Under the pieces are notes generated by a model. That model was given only the letters and a program-made list of their open reading frames with translations. It was not told where the DNA came from and did not search any database. Shown here piece by piece: positions 15,592 to 23,529 of a stretch of DNA of 27,914 nt (the first letter of the stretch is position 1; each line of letters starts with the position of its first letter). The position numbers were made by a program, and so were the translations under genes. This DNA comes from Scybalousia_A sp964626385 (lineage in GTDB: Bacteria; Bacteroidota; Bacteroidia; Bacteroidales; P3): assembly GCA_964626385.1 (NCBI GenBank), contig CAZVEO010000020.1, forward strand, positions 1-27,914. Reading direction: 5' to 3'.

Positions 15592-17244
15592 TTATTTATG
15601 AGTGTACATATAACGTTTTATACTTCGTTTTGGTGTTCGTTCAAATTCTTCCGGTTGTATATACAATTTTGCTATCTGCTCATACGAAGGTAACTCTTTA
15701 TTTGTTTCTTGTCGTATTTGTTCCAAAATAGCATCAAAACTTTTTCTATCAATATTGTCCATATCAATTTTTTCTTGGTCTAAATTGACAAGAGCAACAA
15801 TCTTACCGTCTTTTTCCATTACCAAAGATTCATTGACATACTCCATTGAATTGAGTTTGTCTTCTATTTCTTCGGGGTAAATATTCTGCCCATTGGAAGA
15901 AAGTATCATATTTTTTATTCTACCTTTGATAAAAAGATATCCCTCCTCGTCCATAATTGCAAGGTCGCCAGTTCGTAACCATCCATCTTGCAAAAGCTCT
16001 GATGTTGCTCTATCATTTTTGTAATAACCCAACATAACATTTTGTCCCTTTACCAATACTTCTCCCGGTATGTTTTGCGGGTCAGGTGAATCTATTTTTA
16101 ATTGCATCTCTTTTACCACTTTACCACAAGAATAAAGTTTTGTTTCTTTCCAATCGGCATAGCAAATAATAGGAGCACACTCGGTCATTCCATAACCTAT
16201 TGTATAACGAAAACCAACTTTCTTCAAAAAAGCTTCCACCTCTTGATTCATAGCCGCTCCTCCTATAATAACCTCATAGAAATTTTCTCCAAAAGAAATG
16301 TGCAATGTTTTTTGAATACGTTTGAGCAACATTTTGTTGATATAGGGAGTTCTTAATAGATTTTTCATTATTCTTTTGTCCAAAATAGGTTTGAGTTTTG
16401 TTTTATAGATTTTTTCTATAATCAAAGGTACTGAAATAATAATATCTGGTTTGATTTCAGCAAAAGCCTCAGCCACTATTTTAGGAGAAGGTATACGAGT
16501 AAGAAAATGAATATGTGTTCCTTTAACAAACTCAAACAACAACTCAAAACTCATTGCATACATATGAGCTAAGGGTAACATGGAAATAGAGTTGGAATAT
16601 TCATTAAGATTTGTAATTACCCTTGAAGCAAAATTTAAATTACCCATCAAAGCCCTATAAGGTATCATAACTCCTTTGCTCAAGGAGGTCGTGCCTGAGG
16701 TATAGTTGATAAGAGCCAAATCTTCCGGTTTTTCCCTTCTATAACTAACGTCCTGTACAGAAAAGCCGTTAGGGTATTTGGATGCAAAAAGTTTGTCCAA
16801 ATTATTGTAAGCCACCCTATAATTATCATCTTTACAATATACAAGTTTAAAATCTTGCATTTGTATTACTGCGTTGATATTAGGCATATTTTCAGGTTCA
16901 ATTCCCTCCCATACAACATCACCAACTATCAATAATTTTGCATCCGAATGATTAACCAAATGCTCTACATTTTGTGGCTTAAACTCATGCAACAAAGGTA
17001 CTGCTACCGCTCCGTATGTAAGAACAGAAAAATAAGCTATTGCCCAAGAAGCACAATTGCGAGAACAAATAGCAATATGGTCGCCTTGCTGTATACCACA
17101 ATTCTCATAAAGTATGTGCAAACGTGCTATTCTTACTCCTACCTGTTGAAATGTTACGTAGTCTTGTTTATAATCACTTAAAGAAGGTCTTAGCCAATGT
17201 TTTTTTATAGATGTTTCTATATTCGCTATAAAACTATTTTCCAT
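15592..17244 (-). CDS. AMP-dependent long-chain acyl-CoA synthetase
   Basis: This 550-residue adenylate-forming enzyme activates a carboxylic acid, probably a long-chain fatty acid, with ATP and CoA. The P-loop-like A3 motif YTSGTTSLSKG lies at residues 181-191. The A5 motif is GYGMTECAP, the A7 motif GWLRTGDLAIMDEEGYLFIKGR, and the hinge/A8 region KNMILSSNGQNIYPEEIED. The C-terminal A10 lysine is expected in RTPKRSIKRYMY. Many Bacteroidota relatives are annotated FadD or AMP-binding protein; the acid used cannot be read from sequence. The gene is monocistronic, with a -7 element upstream and a clear terminator. The long repeat island lies beyond its 5' end. Confidence 0.93.
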   Translation of the reverse strand: MENSFIANIETSIKKHWLRPSLSDYKQDYVTFQQVGVRIARLHILYENCGIQQGDHIAICSRNCASWAIAYFSVLTYGAVAVPLLHEFKPQNVEHLVNHSDAKLLIVGDVVWEGIEPENMPNINAVIQMQDFKLVYCKDDNYRVAYNNLDKLFASKYPNGFSVQDVSYRREKPEDLALINYTSGTTSLSKGVMIPYRALMGNLNFASRVITNLNEYSNSISMLPLAHMYAMSFELLFEFVKGTHIHFLTRIPSPKIVAEAFAEIKPDIIISVPLIIEKIYKTKLKPILDKRIMKNLLRTPYINKMLLKRIQKTLHISFGENFYEVIIGGAAMNQEVEAFLKKVGFRYTIGYGMTECAPIICYADWKETKLYSCGKVVKEMQLKIDSPDPQNIPGEVLVKGQNVMLGYYKNDRATSELLQDGWLRTGDLAIMDEEGYLFIKGRIKNMILSSNGQNIYPEEIEDKLNSMEYVNESLVMEKDGKIVALVNLDQEKIDMDNIDRKSFDAILEQIRQETNKELPSYEQIAKLYIQPEEFERTPKRSIKRYMYTHK

Positions 17245-17298
17245 CTACTCTATTTTACCAATACAAAGAAATGTATTTATCGTTACTATTAGGGCTGG

Positions 17299-17306
17299 CA
17301 AAGTTA
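17299..17306 (-). promoter_or_regulatory. TAnnTTTG -7 element before the acyl-CoA ligase gene
   Basis: Minus-strand TAACTTTG (17306-17299) matches the -7 consensus, 55 bases before the ligase ATG. No clear -33 element is present at the expected distance. Confidence 0.55.
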
Positions 17307-17357
17307 CAACAAAAATTTAATATTCTATAATATTTTTTAAAAGTTGTTACAAATATA

Positions 17358-17490
17358 ATAAGTTAGCATAGGTTATAGCCTGAGGCTGTTTTATAATGGC
17401 ACAGGCTCAGCCTGATTTATAGGATGCATAAGCGTATAAAAAAAGTATAGGCTATGCCCTTATAGAACAGCCTTAAGCTACGCCTGTGAC
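17358..17490. repeat. Degenerate copy of the 119-290 inverted-repeat family
   Basis: This stretch contains AGGCTGTTTTATA, a CAGGCTcAGCCTG palindrome (17402-17414) and outer arms CACAGGC/GCCTGTG (17400-17406 with 17482-17488). The right part, reverse-complemented, reads GGCTGTTCTATAAGGGCATA, close to the left arm of the element at 119-143. It begins with ATAAGTTAGCATAGGTTA, a unit also found near 17951 and, in variant form, near 176 and 27831. It is non-coding. Confidence 0.65.
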
Positions 17491-17644
17491 TTATCAAAAT
17501 TTGCTAAAAAAGGGGTAAAAAATATTTTTTTGGAAAATTTCGTAAATACCCATTTAAAAGCAAAAAACAAGGGTGCTACTATTGATTATCAGTGAGTTAA
17601 CATTTTTCGAAGGGTAGAAATTGGGCATTTTTCTTGATTTTCAG

Positions 17645-17756
17645 CGTTTTCGAAAAATTTTTCTTCAAAAAATATTTCGAAAACGGGATTTTACAAAAAT
17701 GAATCTTCGTTTTATTTCGACGAATCTTCGTTTCGATAAATCGAAACGAAGATTCG
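17645..17756. repeat. Two strong adjacent hairpins in the repeat island
   Basis: The first hairpin pairs CGTTTTCGAAA (17645-17655) with TTTCGAAAACG (17675-17685). The second is a perfect 17-bp inverted repeat (17721-17737 with 17740-17756) with only two unpaired bases at the centre. A partial direct repeat of its left arm (GAATCTTCGTTT) begins at 17701. ATTGATTATCAG-type motifs flank the block at about 17580 and 17762. The short ORFs that cross the block on both strands are low-complexity and are by-products of the repeats. Confidence 0.8.
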
Positions 17757-17855
17757 TTATTGTTGATTATCAGATAGTTATAGAGGTAAAAATCGTTAAT
17801 TTTGTGGTAGGTATCTTTTTCTCTTACAAAGTTACGAACATTTTTTGACCTGACC

Positions 17856-17908
17856 AAACGCGTGCACACTTTTTATTTGTAACTCATTGATTCTCAGTAA
17901 ACCGATTT
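17856..17908 (+). repeat. Intergenic direct repeat, copy 2
   Basis: This matches positions 1-53 at 49 of 53 bases, including 29 identical bases at the start. A T-rich stretch and a hairpin (TTAGCAT/ATGCTAA, about 17954-17997) follow. With the elements listed above it makes 17245-18095 an almost continuous repeat island with no recognisable gene. Confidence 0.85.
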
Positions 17909-18040
17909 TTTTATTTTTCTTTTTTTTATTTTTTTTGTTATTTTCTTTTCATAGATTAGCATAGGTTACAAGCACAGCCTACAGCCCATGCTAACTTATA
18001 AAAAACTCTATTTCATTACTAAAAGACGCGGTTTTTTATG

Positions 18041-18048
18041 TAACTTTG
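18041..18048 (+). promoter_or_regulatory. TAnnTTTG -7 element before pdxJ
   Basis: TAACTTTG matches the -7 consensus exactly, 47 bases before the pdxJ ATG, just after the repeat island ends. Confidence 0.55.
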
Positions 18049-18095
18049 CAAACTTAAAGTATAGGTAGAGAACAGAGATAAAAGAGTTTTTTTTA

Positions 18096-18806
18096 ATGAC
18101 AAGATTAAGCGTTAATATAAATAAAATTGCCACCTTAAGAAATGCACGAGGCGGAGATAACCCCAATTTGGTACAAGTGGCAAAGGATTGTGAGAAATTT
18201 GGTGCGCAGGGTATTACCATACACCCTCGCCCTGATGAAAGACATATAACAAAAAAAGATGTTTTTGATTTAAAACCCATACTTAACACAGAATTTAATA
18301 TAGAAGGTTATCCGGACGAAAGATATATTGATATAATAAAAAGTATCAAACCTGCTCAAGCTACTTTGGTGCCTGATGCTCCCTATCAATTGACCTCAAA
18401 TCATGGGTGGAATACTATTGAAAATAAAGATTTTTTGACCGATATTATCAAAGAATTAAAACAAGTGTGTCGTGTATCTATTTTTGTAGATGCTAACGCT
18501 CAAATGATAGAAAACGCAGCTAAATGTGGGGCAGATAGAGTGGAATTATATACTCAATCCTACGCTGAAAATTATCTTAAAGATAAGGCAAAAGCGATAA
18601 AACCTTTTATTCTTGCAGGCAAAATTGCAAAAGAATGCAATTTGGGACTAAATGCAGGACATGACCTCTCTCTCGTCAATTTAGAGTATTTCCACGAACA
18701 ATTACCTTTTTTAGACGAGGTTTCCATAGGACACGCTTTGATTTGTGATAGTTTGTATTTGGGACTGCAAGAAACGATAAAAAGATATTTAAACTGCTTA
18801 AAATAG
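18096..18806 (+). CDS. pdxJ: Pyridoxine 5'-phosphate synthase PdxJ
   Basis: This 236-residue TIM-barrel enzyme condenses 1-deoxyxylulose 5-phosphate with 3-amino-2-oxopropyl phosphate in the DXP-dependent vitamin B6 pathway. Signature blocks are [17 protein letters not shown] at the N-terminus, [13 protein letters not shown] (residues 39-51), [25 protein letters not shown], and [11 protein letters not shown] with the late SIGHALI phosphate-binding segment. Length and order are typical. It starts a run of plus-strand core genes and has its own -7 promoter element. Confidence 0.96.
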   Translation: MTRLSVNINKIATLRNARGGDNPNLVQVAKDCEKFGAQGITIHPRPDERHITKKDVFDLKPILNTEFNIEGYPDERYIDIIKSIKPAQATLVPDAPYQLTSNHGWNTIENKDFLTDIIKELKQVCRVSIFVDANAQMIENAAKCGADRVELYTQSYAENYLKDKAKAIKPFILAGKIAKECNLGLNAGHDLSLVNLEYFHEQLPFLDEVSIGHALICDSLYLGLQETIKRYLNCLK

Positions 18807-18920
18807 AATATACAAAGGGTATTTAGAAACAAAAAAAGTAAATCTTATGACTTTGTTTATAACGTAGTTGTGATTTTTTTTAAACTTTGCCCTAATAAAA
18901 TATATAAGAACGAAGAGAAA

Positions 18921-20684
18921 ATGGAATTTAAAGAATTTGGATTTAAAGAAGAAATAAACAAAGCAATAGAAGATTTGGGCTTCCTTTCCCCTATGCCCAT
19001 ACAACAAGAGGCTATTCCTACCATACTTTATAATGATATAAATCTTATAGCCTTAGCACAGACGGGAACAGGAAAAACCGCAGCTTTTGGTTTGCCTATA
19101 GTGAACAAAGTTGATTTTGAAAGCACGGATATACAGGCTCTTGTTCTTTGTCCAACAAGAGAATTGTGCATACAAATAGCCAACGACTTAAAAAAATATT
19201 CCAAATACATTGATTCTGCAAGAATTACTCCCGTTTATGGAGGTGCATCAATAGAGTTGCAAATCAAAGAATTGAAACGCAATCCTCAAGTAGTAGTAGC
19301 AACTCCTGGCAGACTTAATGACCTTTTGCAAAGAAAAAAAATAGATATTTCTACTATCAAATACTTGGTTTTGGATGAGGCTGATGAAATGCTAAATATG
19401 GGTTTTAAGGATGATTTGGATTTTATCTTAGGTGCCACTTCAGAATACAAGAATACTTATCTTTTTTCCGCCACCATGCCTAAAGAGGTTGAGCAAATTG
19501 CCAATCAATATATAGAAAACCCTGTAAGAATACAGATAGGAGAAAGAAATCAAGGTTCTGATAATGTTCAACATTTTTATTATTTAGTACACCAAAAAGA
19601 TAGATATTTGGCTCTTAAACGAATAGCCGATTATTACCCTAATATATATGGTATAATCTTTTGTAGGACAAAGGTTGAAACACAAGAGGTTGCCGATATG
19701 CTTATAAAAGACGGCTACAATGCTGATAGTTTGCACGGCGATTTATCTCAGGCTCAAAGAGACCATGTAATGAGTCGTTTTCGCTTGGGAAATATACAAA
19801 TGTTGGTGGCAACTGATGTAGCAGCAAGGGGATTAGATGTTAATAACCTTACTCACGTTATCAATTATGAGTTGCCGGATGAGTTGGAGCAGTATGTTCA
19901 TCGCTCTGGTCGTACGGGTAGAGCAGATAAACAAGGTATTTCTATCGCTATCATCAATTTGAAAGAAAAACACAAAATAAAAAAACTTGAAAAAGTTCTC
20001 AAAAAAGAAATCGTAAAAGCCAAAATACCAACAGGAGAAGAGGTTTGCAGAAAACAACTCTTTAATATGATAAACCGCGTAGAAAACGTGGAAACAGATT
20101 ATGAGGAAATAGATAGATTTTTGCCTGAAATAAGCAAAAAACTTTCTTGGATGGATAGAGAAGAGTTAATAAAACATTTTGTCTCTTTGGAATTTACGGC
20201 TTTGCTTTCTTATTATAGGGATGCTATAGATTTGAATGTAGATGAATCTTTGGAAAAAGAAAAAATCAAAAGAGAAAACAGACAAAAAGAAAAGCAAAAG
20301 CGAGAAAGACATTTTGATAAAGGTTTGTTTACAGCTCTATTTATAAATTTGGGTTACAAAGACAAAATTGTACCCCAAAGGCTTATAGGACTAATAAATG
20401 ATTATACTCCCAAGCGTAGAATAGAGATAGGCAAAATAGATATAACAGATAAATGTTCGTACGTGGAAGTATCCAACGATGGAGCAGATGCTGTAATAGA
20501 TGCTTTGGACGGCAGAGTAGTAAGAGGCAGAGAATTAAGAGTAGAAATTGCTCAAAATTCTAAAAACTTCAAATATTCTGACAACAGAAACAGAGACGAG
20601 AAAAAGAAAGAAAAAAAAAGAGATAAGAAAGATCGTTTTAAGGATTCTTTTGAAAACAAAAAGTCTAATAGAAGAAAAAGATAA
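18921..20684 (+). CDS. DEAD-box RNA helicase with DbpA-like RNA-binding domain
   Basis: From the ATG at 18921 the protein has 587 residues. All core motifs are present: Q-motif (GFLSPMPIQQEAIP), Walker A AQTGTGKT, PTRELCIQI, TPGRL, VLDEADEMLNMGF, SATMP, HGDLSQ, ARGLDV and HRSGRTGR. A DbpA-type RNA-binding domain follows (FTALFINLGYKDKIVPQRLI to LRVEIAQ), then a strongly basic K/R/D tail. It resembles CsdA/DeaD helicases of cold adaptation, RNA turnover and ribosome assembly. A GTG at 18870 extends the frame, but those extra 17 residues overlap a promoter-like TAAACTTTG and are not family-like. rpe follows 21 bases later, so they are probably cotranscribed. Confidence 0.94.
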   Translation: MEFKEFGFKEEINKAIEDLGFLSPMPIQQEAIPTILYNDINLIALAQTGTGKTAAFGLPIVNKVDFESTDIQALVLCPTRELCIQIANDLKKYSKYIDSARITPVYGGASIELQIKELKRNPQVVVATPGRLNDLLQRKKIDISTIKYLVLDEADEMLNMGFKDDLDFILGATSEYKNTYLFSATMPKEVEQIANQYIENPVRIQIGERNQGSDNVQHFYYLVHQKDRYLALKRIADYYPNIYGIIFCRTKVETQEVADMLIKDGYNADSLHGDLSQAQRDHVMSRFRLGNIQMLVATDVAARGLDVNNLTHVINYELPDELEQYVHRSGRTGRADKQGISIAIINLKEKHKIKKLEKVLKKEIVKAKIPTGEEVCRKQLFNMINRVENVETDYEEIDRFLPEISKKLSWMDREELIKHFVSLEFTALLSYYRDAIDLNVDESLEKEKIKRENRQKEKQKRERHFDKGLFTALFINLGYKDKIVPQRLIGLINDYTPKRRIEIGKIDITDKCSYVEVSNDGADAVIDALDGRVVRGRELRVEIAQNSKNFKYSDNRNRDEKKKEKKRDKKDRFKDSFENKKSNRRKR

Positions 20685-20705
20685 ACACACAAAAACAATA
20701 AAGAT

Positions 20706-21353
20706 ATGGCAAGAATGGTTTCTGCTTCACTTCTTTCTGCAGACTTCTCTGAATTGGGAAAGTCGGTAAAAATGCTAAATGATAGTGAAAGCGATTGGAT
20801 ACATGTGGATGTTATGGACGGAGTATTTGTACCCAATATTTCTTTTGGTCAGCCGGTAATAAAATATATAAAAAAGGAAGCCCAAAAACCTTTGGACGTG
20901 CATTTGATGATAATAGACCCCGATAGGTATTTGGAAGATTTTAAGAAAGTAGGAGCAAATATTGTGTCTGTGCATTATGAGGCTTGTGGTCATTTGCACC
21001 GCACATTGTCTCATATAAAGAATCTGCAAATAAAAGCTGGAGTCGTACTAAATCCCCATACTCCTGTTTTTTTGCTTAAAGATATTCTTTATCTTTGCGA
21101 TGTGGTTTGTTTAATGAGTGTCAATCCTGGTTTCGGAGGACAATCTTTTATAGAAAAGACGTTTGAAAAAGTGAGAGAGTTAAAATCTTTGATTTCTTCG
21201 CAAGGACTTGATACTCTAATAGAGGTAGATGGAGGAGTTAGCACACAAAACGCTTCTTTATTGTACGAAGCAGGAGCAGATGTATTGGTGGCAGGTAGTG
21301 CTGTATTTGCATCAGAAAACCCAATGAAAACCATTGCAGAATTGAAAAAATAA
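20706..21353 (+). CDS. rpe: Ribulose-phosphate 3-epimerase
   Basis: This 215-residue TIM-barrel enzyme interconverts ribulose 5-phosphate and xylulose 5-phosphate in the pentose phosphate pathway. Recognisable segments are SASLLSADFSELG, the metal-binding WIHVDVMDGVFVPNISFGQPV, DVHLMI, the HYEACGH region, LMSVNPGFGGQSFI, and EVDGGVSTQNA with GADVLVAGSAVF at the phosphate site. The length is slightly short but normal. It lies 21 bases after the helicase gene. Confidence 0.96.
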   Translation: MARMVSASLLSADFSELGKSVKMLNDSESDWIHVDVMDGVFVPNISFGQPVIKYIKKEAQKPLDVHLMIIDPDRYLEDFKKVGANIVSVHYEACGHLHRTLSHIKNLQIKAGVVLNPHTPVFLLKDILYLCDVVCLMSVNPGFGGQSFIEKTFEKVRELKSLISSQGLDTLIEVDGGVSTQNASLLYEAGADVLVAGSAVFASENPMKTIAELKK

Positions 21354-21363
21354 AATAAATTTG
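21334..21363 (+). promoter_or_regulatory. Internal promoter before the CpsB-like gene
   Basis: TTG (21334-21336), a 19-base spacer and TAAATTTG (21356-21363) match the -33/-7 pair. It overlaps the end of rpe and would start a transcript near 21370, 39 bases before the next ATG. Confidence 0.65.
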
Positions 21364-21408
21364 CCAATAGAAAGAAAAACAATTTTGATTTGAAAAAATA
21401 TAAAAACA

Positions 21409-22167
21409 ATGGGATGGTTATTTAATAGGAAGACTAAAGAAAGTGCTGATATTTCATGGTTGAAAACCGATATTCATTCTCATGTAATACCGGGTATTGA
21501 TGACGGAGCAGCAACTATGGAAGATAGCCTGCAACTTGTAGGAGAAATGTCCAAACTTGGTTATAAAAAGATGATAGTTACTCCTCATGTCCGTTTTGGT
21601 TCTTTTGAGAATGATACTGATACTTTTGACAAAAGATTGGAGCAACTGCAAGAAGCTGTAGAACAAGTTGGTATAAATATGCAATTTGAAATAGGAGCAG
21701 AGCATACTATAGATGACAATTTTAGAGAATTGTTTAAGATTAACAAACTAAAAACTTTTACTAATGGTCATATTTTGATAGAATTTCCTTTTATGAATAT
21801 GCCTGCTCATTGGAAAGAGCTTATTTTTGATTTGCAAATAGCGGGTTATAAACTTATTCTTGCTCACCCCGAAAGATATATTGCCTATTTACCATACAAC
21901 AAAAATATTATAGATGAGTTGAAAGACAGAGATATACTCTTTCAAATGAATATTACCTCTTTAGCTGGTTTTTATGGCAAAGATGTACAAAAATTTGCAA
22001 AGTATTTAGTACAAAAAAACTATGTCGATTTGGTCGGGTCAGATTTACACAATATGAGACACATAGGCTATTTGCAACAAGCAATTCATAACAAAGATGT
22101 GTACAATCTTATAAATAGTAGAACACTGATAAACAACAAATTTTATTCAGATAACAAAAAAATATAA
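21409..22167 (+). CDS. CpsB/YwqE-like PHP-fold tyrosine-protein phosphatase
   Basis: This 252-residue protein belongs to the PHP metal-dependent family. The motifs WLKTDIHSHVIPGIDDGA (first metal-binding histidines), MIVTPHV, IGAEHTIDD, LILAHPERY and LVGSDLHN line up with CpsB/YwqE phosphatases. These dephosphorylate bacterial tyrosine kinases that control capsule or exopolysaccharide synthesis. No kinase or polysaccharide genes are in the window, so the partner is unknown. purB begins five bases after it, so it likely heads an operon with purB and the ABC exporter from its own promoter. Confidence 0.87.
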   Translation: MGWLFNRKTKESADISWLKTDIHSHVIPGIDDGAATMEDSLQLVGEMSKLGYKKMIVTPHVRFGSFENDTDTFDKRLEQLQEAVEQVGINMQFEIGAEHTIDDNFRELFKINKLKTFTNGHILIEFPFMNMPAHWKELIFDLQIAGYKLILAHPERYIAYLPYNKNIIDELKDRDILFQMNITSLAGFYGKDVQKFAKYLVQKNYVDLVGSDLHNMRHIGYLQQAIHNKDVYNLINSRTLINNKFYSDNKKI

Positions 22168-22172
22168 ACTTT

Positions 22173-23525
22173 ATGAATACATTAACCGCAATAAGTCCAA
22201 TAGACGGCAGATATAGAAATAAGGTAGAAATATTAGAAAAATATTTTTCAGAAAAAGCATTGATAAATTATAGGGTGCGAGTGGAAGTGGAGTATTTTAT
22301 TGCTTTGTGCAATATTCCTTTGCCTGCTTTGAAAGATTTTGACAAAAATAAGTTTGAGGATTTAAGAAACATATATATAAACTTCACCACAGAAGATGCT
22401 CAAAGGGTAAAAGATATAGAAAAAACTACAAATCACGATGTTAAAGCGGTAGAGTATTTTATTAAAGAAAAGTTTGATGTTTTGAATTTGTCTGAATACA
22501 AAGAATACATACACTTTGGACTTACCTCTCAAGATATTAACAACACCTCCGTACCTTTATCCTTAAAGGATTGCAATGACGAAGTGTTGTTACCGGCTCT
22601 AAACGAAATTTTAGACCTTATAAACAATAAAGCAAAAGAGTGGAAAGATATACCAATGCTTGCTCATACACATGGACAACCAGCCTCTCCAACTTGTTTG
22701 GGTAAGGAAATGAAAGTTTTTTCTTATAGATTAGAAAAACAATTGGCTTATTTTGCTTTCATTCCTTTTTCAGCCAAATTTGGAGGAGCAACAGGTAATT
22801 TCAATGCACATAGTGTTGCCTTTAAAGAGGTTGATTGGTTGAGTTTCGCTGATGAATATGTTGCTTCGTTAGGTTTGGAAAGAGATATTTTTACTACTCA
22901 AATAGAAAATTATGATAATTTGGCTGCTTATTTTGACAGTTTAAGAAGAATAAACACCATATTGATAGACTTTGCAAGAGATATTTGGATGTATATCTCT
23001 ATGGAATATTTTCATCAACAAATAAAAAAAGACGAAGTGGGTTCTTCTGCTATGCCCCACAAAGTAAACCCAATAGATTTTGAAAATGCAGAAGGCAACT
23101 TAGGTATGGCTAATGCTATATTGACTCATTTGAGCATGAAACTACCTATCTCCCGTTTGCAAAGGGATTTGACCGATAGCACAGTCTCAAGGAATATAGG
23201 TGTGCCTTTGGCTCATACTTTAATAGCCTTATCATCTTTGAAAAAGGGTATAAACAAACTTATACTAAACGAAACAGCCATCTATCAAGATTTAGAAAAC
23301 AATTGGGCTGTTGTAGCAGAGGCTTTGCAAACTATATTGAGAAGTATAAACTACCCTAATCCTTACGAGACACTAAAACAACTTACTCGCAAAAATACCA
23401 AAATGGACAAAGAGACCATACACAAATTTATAGATACTTTGAACGTTACTAATGAGGTAAAAGAGAGAATGAAAGCCATTTCTCCTCATAACTACATAGG
23501 TATTTACCCTCAAATGAGCGAATAA
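22173..23525 (+). CDS. purB: Adenylosuccinate lyase
   Basis: This 450-residue fumarase/aspartase-superfamily enzyme cleaves SAICAR and adenylosuccinate in purine synthesis. The N-terminus LTAISPIDGRYRNKVEILEKYFSE is that of the E. coli-type PurB subgroup. HFGLTSQDINNT and THGQPASPT contain active-site residues. The flexible signature loop is GSSAMPHKVNPIDFENAEGN. The length is typical. Close spacing on both sides (5 and 4 bases) indicates cotranscription. Confidence 0.97.
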   Translation: MNTLTAISPIDGRYRNKVEILEKYFSEKALINYRVRVEVEYFIALCNIPLPALKDFDKNKFEDLRNIYINFTTEDAQRVKDIEKTTNHDVKAVEYFIKEKFDVLNLSEYKEYIHFGLTSQDINNTSVPLSLKDCNDEVLLPALNEILDLINNKAKEWKDIPMLAHTHGQPASPTCLGKEMKVFSYRLEKQLAYFAFIPFSAKFGGATGNFNAHSVAFKEVDWLSFADEYVASLGLERDIFTTQIENYDNLAAYFDSLRRINTILIDFARDIWMYISMEYFHQQIKKDEVGSSAMPHKVNPIDFENAEGNLGMANAILTHLSMKLPISRLQRDLTDSTVSRNIGVPLAHTLIALSSLKKGINKLILNETAIYQDLENNWAVVAEALQTILRSINYPNPYETLKQLTRKNTKMDKETIHKFIDTLNVTNEVKERMKAISPHNYIGIYPQMSE

Positions 23526-23529
23526 AAAA

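Noticed and set aside
17597..17869. Overlapping ORFs on both strands in the repeat island (90 and 75 residues)
   Set aside because: They are low-complexity K/N/F/R-rich translations of inverted repeats, lack ribosome-binding sites and family signals, and mirror each other across the palindrome.
18870..18920. N-terminal extension of the DEAD-box helicase from GTG 18870
   Set aside because: The 17 extra residues overlap a promoter-like TAAACTTTG and do not resemble helicase N-termini; ATG 18921 begins the typical MEFKEFGF.
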